Assembly (NCBI RefSeq): GCF_040719265.1
Contig: NZ_JBFDAH010000017.1
Location: 44,820 to 108,819, forward strand
Direction: 5' to 3'
Source of the DNA: Aliikangiella maris
GTDB lineage: Bacteria; Pseudomonadota; Gammaproteobacteria; Enterobacterales; Kangiellaceae
Length of the DNA: 64,000 nt
Program-made: the position numbers and the translations under genes
Shown here: positions 63,154-64,000 of the stretch, piece by piece
Layout: every line of letters starts with the position of its first letter
How positions within the stretch are numbered: position 1 is the stretch's first letter
The notes under the pieces: generated by a model
Told to the model about the DNA's origin: nothing
What the model saw: the letters and a program-made list of their open reading frames with translations, nothing else
Database searches by the model: none

Positions 63154-63513
63154 ATGAATCAACAATTACCAGATATTCAATTCAGTGAAGAGACGCTAGT
63201 TCGCGAAGAAGTTTATACCGATCAAAAAATCGGCAGTATCCGAAAATTAATTCCAGTTTTAGCAAATGGCGAACAAGACTCAAGTCGAAAAGTATCCTTT
63301 TTCGGTCAAACTCAAGTAATGACTGCTGCGGGCGCAATACCACTGAATTTCGAGCTTGAAGTTCCAACATTAGAAGAAGCGATCGATAAATTTGGTGACG
63401 CAGCCAAAGAAAGTATGGAGCAAACTATGCGTGAAATACAAGAGTATCAACGCGAACAAGCATCTAAAATTGTTGTTCCAGGACAATCTGGCTCAAATAT
63501 TCAATTACCCTAA
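63154..63513 (+). CDS. Small cytoplasmic protein of unknown family
   Basis: The 119-residue protein begins MNQQLPDIQFSEETLVREEV and is acidic and soluble, with EVYTDQKIGSIRKLIPV, an AAGAIPLNFELEVPTLEEA segment and a C-terminal helix (EAIDKFGDAAKESMEQTMRE). It has no signal peptide, membrane helix or cysteines. I do not recognise its family with certainty, though it looks like a conserved cytoplasmic protein of gammaproteobacteria. It stands alone, divergent from the GIY-YIG gene. Confidence 0.6.
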   Translation: MNQQLPDIQFSEETLVREEVYTDQKIGSIRKLIPVLANGEQDSSRKVSFFGQTQVMTAAGAIPLNFELEVPTLEEAIDKFGDAAKESMEQTMREIQEYQREQASKIVVPGQSGSNIQLP

Positions 63514-64000
63514 TTACCTTTAATAATTGGCTTCAATTTTAAAAGAAGTCTAAAACATATCAAAATTTATCTAAGTATGCTTCTTTATTTCAATTAAGTG
63601 GCATACTTGCTTCAATACTGCGTGAGCAGTTAACTATTTAATTAAATCCTTCAGAATAAACCAGCTCTAATAAAACATCCCGATACTAAAAACACATCAA
63701 GTCAAAGCGGTTAGCCACTCTTACTTTCGCTACCTTCCTGTCTCTCCCGTATGAGCAAGCGCAGTAGACTCCGAAAGCCAAATCGCATTCGGGTAAAAAT
63801 ATCAAGGATAATACTCGCCAGCGTAAAGCTCTGGTTCAGAAACACCAAGCAAAAACCTTAGCAGCTTAAAACAGTGTATAGAAGTAAGATTGGGTGCTCA
63901 ATAACAACCAGTAAGTTCAGACAGGATACTTGACGATTTAACAGCCTAACGCCATCTCACCAAAGCACTTTTTTATTGATATAAAAAAACCCGTCCATTG
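63514..64000. other. Window end: no firm gene, half a terminator
   Basis: About 490 bases. A short basic frame begins with ATG at 63751 (36 codons); one inserted base would join it to a second frame ending TAA at 63867-63869 (see findings). The last 20 bases (AAAAAAACCCG...) look like the first arm of a hairpin terminator cut by the window edge. No confident gene. Confidence 0.45.

Noticed and set aside
63751..63870. tmRNA-like tag reading ending Leu-Ala-Ala-stop
   Set aside because: No tRNA-like 5' or 3' ends or typical pseudoknots are seen, and the upstream sequence does not fit ssrA.

Overview
The window is an AT-rich chromosomal segment of a gammaproteobacterium. The gene orders rpsP-rimM-trmD-rplS beside ffh, the ypjD/corC pair, tadA-guaA-guaB-xseA and asd-lysC-lysA all fit this class. 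The mix of S9 and M28 peptidases, PepN, a lipoylated 2-oxoacid dehydrogenase and histidine catabolism suggests a proteolytic, amino-acid-using marine bacterium, perhaps near Kangiellaceae (Kangiella/Aliikangiella-like). That placement is an inference from gene content and could be wrong. No rRNA, tRNA, insertion sequence, prophage or CRISPR array was recognised.

Layout. 1-6.4 kb: the 3' end of an M28 peptidase, the ribosomal/tRNA-modification operon rpsP-rimM-trmD-rplS, ffh, and the ypjD and corC-like membrane genes. 6.5-18.9 kb: an accessory region with two divergent gene sets. Leftward are a diheme HzsA-related PD40 protein, an SH3/beta-barrel protein, a second beta-barrel, a TlpA thioredoxin, a DUF4266 lipoprotein and a DUF3570 outer-membrane protein. 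Rightward are a monoheme secreted protein, a diheme LamG lipoprotein and a Tat-exported DUF1501-like protein. Nearly all products carry export signals and four CXXCH-bearing or thioredoxin proteins are included, so this looks like one envelope redox system of unknown substrate. It is the best candidate here for an undescribed system.

19-26.8 kb: mixed genes: a TPR-like protein, a B-box/membrane/TPR protein next to a truncated haemoglobin, a DMT transporter, a Gfo/Idh/MocA oxidoreductase, a MauG-type diheme peroxidase and a 55-residue small ORF. 26.8-40.2 kb: tadA, guaA, guaB, xseA, a DUF2971 protein, an E1alpha-E1beta-E2 2-oxoacid dehydrogenase operon and pepN. 40.8-46.1 kb: an isopenicillin-N-synthase-like dioxygenase overlapping a LysE exporter, a zinc-ribbon protein and an S9 peptidase whose signal peptide is broken by an in-frame TGA.

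46.1-54.3 kb: a LysR regulator, an unknown protein, an HD-GYP protein and the hut locus (hutG divergent from hutC-hutU-hutH, with a palindromic operator between; hutI is absent). 54.7-64 kb: a chemoreceptor, the asd-lysC-lysA operon, an HTH-only CysB-like regulator, an overlapping GIY-YIG / PepSY / SprT trio and a small conserved-looking cytoplasmic protein. Several tandem repeats (7, 17 and 18 bp units) and clear hairpin terminators lie between genes.
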